24,799 nt of DNA, taken from contig JAEWSG010000145.1 of NCBI GenBank assembly GCA_023398495.1, forward strand, positions 1 to 24,799. Direction: 5' to 3'. Below the pieces are notes generated by a model that saw only the letters and a list, made by a program, of their open reading frames with translations, had not been told where the DNA came from and did not search any database. The translations under genes were made by a program, and so were the position numbers. This DNA comes from Bacillota bacterium. Lineage in GTDB: Bacteria > Bacillota > Clostridia > Acetivibrionales > Acetivibrionaceae. This document shows positions 24,151-24,799 of this stretch, piece by piece (position 1 is the first letter of the stretch; the number at the start of each line of letters is the position of its first letter).

Positions 24151-24799
24151 TCAATTATCCTGTAGGCTTTGAAATTTGGCTTTCATAGTTGGATTTCCAT
24201 GTGTTAATTTTTTTATTGTTAAATCGTCTGTTTTTTCATTGGCCAACCGCAGATTGTTTTCTGAAGAAATTAATGCATCTTTGACTGCCTTCAGATGATC
24301 TATTGTTATGTCAATTTCAGTAATGGCTTTCATGAATTTTTTGCTGGCTAAACTATAATTGTTTGCAAATCCCTTCTTAAAGGAATTTAGCTTTTCTTCG
24401 AATTTAGAAATATCAATATTCTGATTCTTCATCAATGCAAGCTCTGCTTTATATTTTAGAGAATTCAAGGCAGCATTGCGAAGAATGGTAATAATTGGAA
24501 TGAAAAACTGTGGTCTTACCACATACATTTTAGGGTATCTGTGTCCTACATCCACAATGCCGGAATTATAAAGTTCATTTTCAGATTCAAGAACAGTGAC
24601 AAGAACAGCGTATTCACATTTTTTTTCGCAACGGTCTTTATCCAGTTTACTAAAAAAGTCCTCATTTTTTTTCTTATTACCAGTCTCGTCTCCTTCATTT
24701 TTCATTTCAAACATTATTGAAATGATCTCATTTCCATCCTGATCAGATTCCCTGTAGATGTAATCGCCTTTACTTCCTGATTTACAGTCATTATCTTTT
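24151..24799 (-). CDS. DUF2130 family protein, C-terminal part, cut by window edge
   Basis: The frame continues past the right edge of the window: the codons before the internal Met at 24714 are open and read KGDYIYRESDQDGNEIISIMFEMKNE. The sequence KNEDFFSKLDKDRCEKKCEYAVLV, YPKMYVVRPQFFIPIITILRNAA and a C-terminal coiled coil are characteristic of DUF2130. The family has a predicted nuclease-like core after a long coiled coil, and its role is not settled. Only the C-terminal part (about 215 residues) is present, ending at 24151. Confidence 0.85.
   Translation of the reverse strand, partial: KDNDCKSGSKGDYIYRESDQDGNEIISIMFEMKNEGDETGNKKKNEDFFSKLDKDRCEKKCEYAVLVTVLESENELYNSGIVDVGHRYPKMYVVRPQFFIPIITILRNAALNSLKYKAELALMKNQNIDISKFEEKLNSFKKGFANNYSLASKKFMKAITEIDITIDHLKAVKDALISSENNLRLANEKTDDLTIKKLTHGNPTMKAKFQSLQDN

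Overview
The window is about 24.8 kb of AT-rich DNA. The protein families, the TAnnTTTG-type promoter boxes and the weak ribosome-binding sites all point to the phylum Bacteroidota, probably Bacteroidales-like. No rRNA, tRNA, transposase or phage structural gene was seen.

Region 1 (1-3805) is the CRISPR array and adaptation/processing block. A CRISPR array with 37-bp repeats runs off the left edge. Its AT-rich leader lies on the right, so it is read leftward. Next come a cas2 with a long N-terminal extension (minus strand), a divergent pair encoding an archaeo-eukaryotic-type primase/polymerase-like protein (CRISPR-associated Prim-Pol, BT4734/VirE-N-like) and Cas1, and a convergent cas6.

Region 2 (3982-17098) is one tightly packed rightward operon of 13 genes. 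In order they are: an M48-like zinc metallopeptidase with a TerB-like C-terminus; a DHH phosphodiesterase (NrN-like); a CorA-type membrane channel with the GMN motif; three unrecognised membrane or exported proteins, one a lipoprotein with a complete von Willebrand A MIDAS site; the type III-B interference complex cmr1, cas10 (cmr2), cmr3, cmr4, cmr5, cmr6; and a receiver-domain-like protein. Cas10 is short, lacks an HD nuclease domain and carries GGED in place of GGDD. No CARF protein is present. Together with CorA and the DHH enzyme this matches the published type III-B systems in which activated Cas10 makes SAM-AMP to open CorA at the membrane and NrN degrades the signal. The metallopeptidase, the three-gene membrane/VWA block and the receiver-like protein are extra parts whose role I cannot name. 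They are the best candidates for something undescribed.

Region 3 (17104-24799) is an accessory stretch next to the CRISPR locus. It holds a TPR protein with a C-terminal cold-shock-like domain, a decayed helicase, an unknown Cys-pair protein with a probable winged-helix end, a small caspase-like (His/Cys dyad) protein, several small unknown genes, a SAM-dependent methyltransferase, a broken DUF2779 nuclease-like gene, and a DUF2130 gene that runs off the right edge. Broken genes here suggest a turnover zone.
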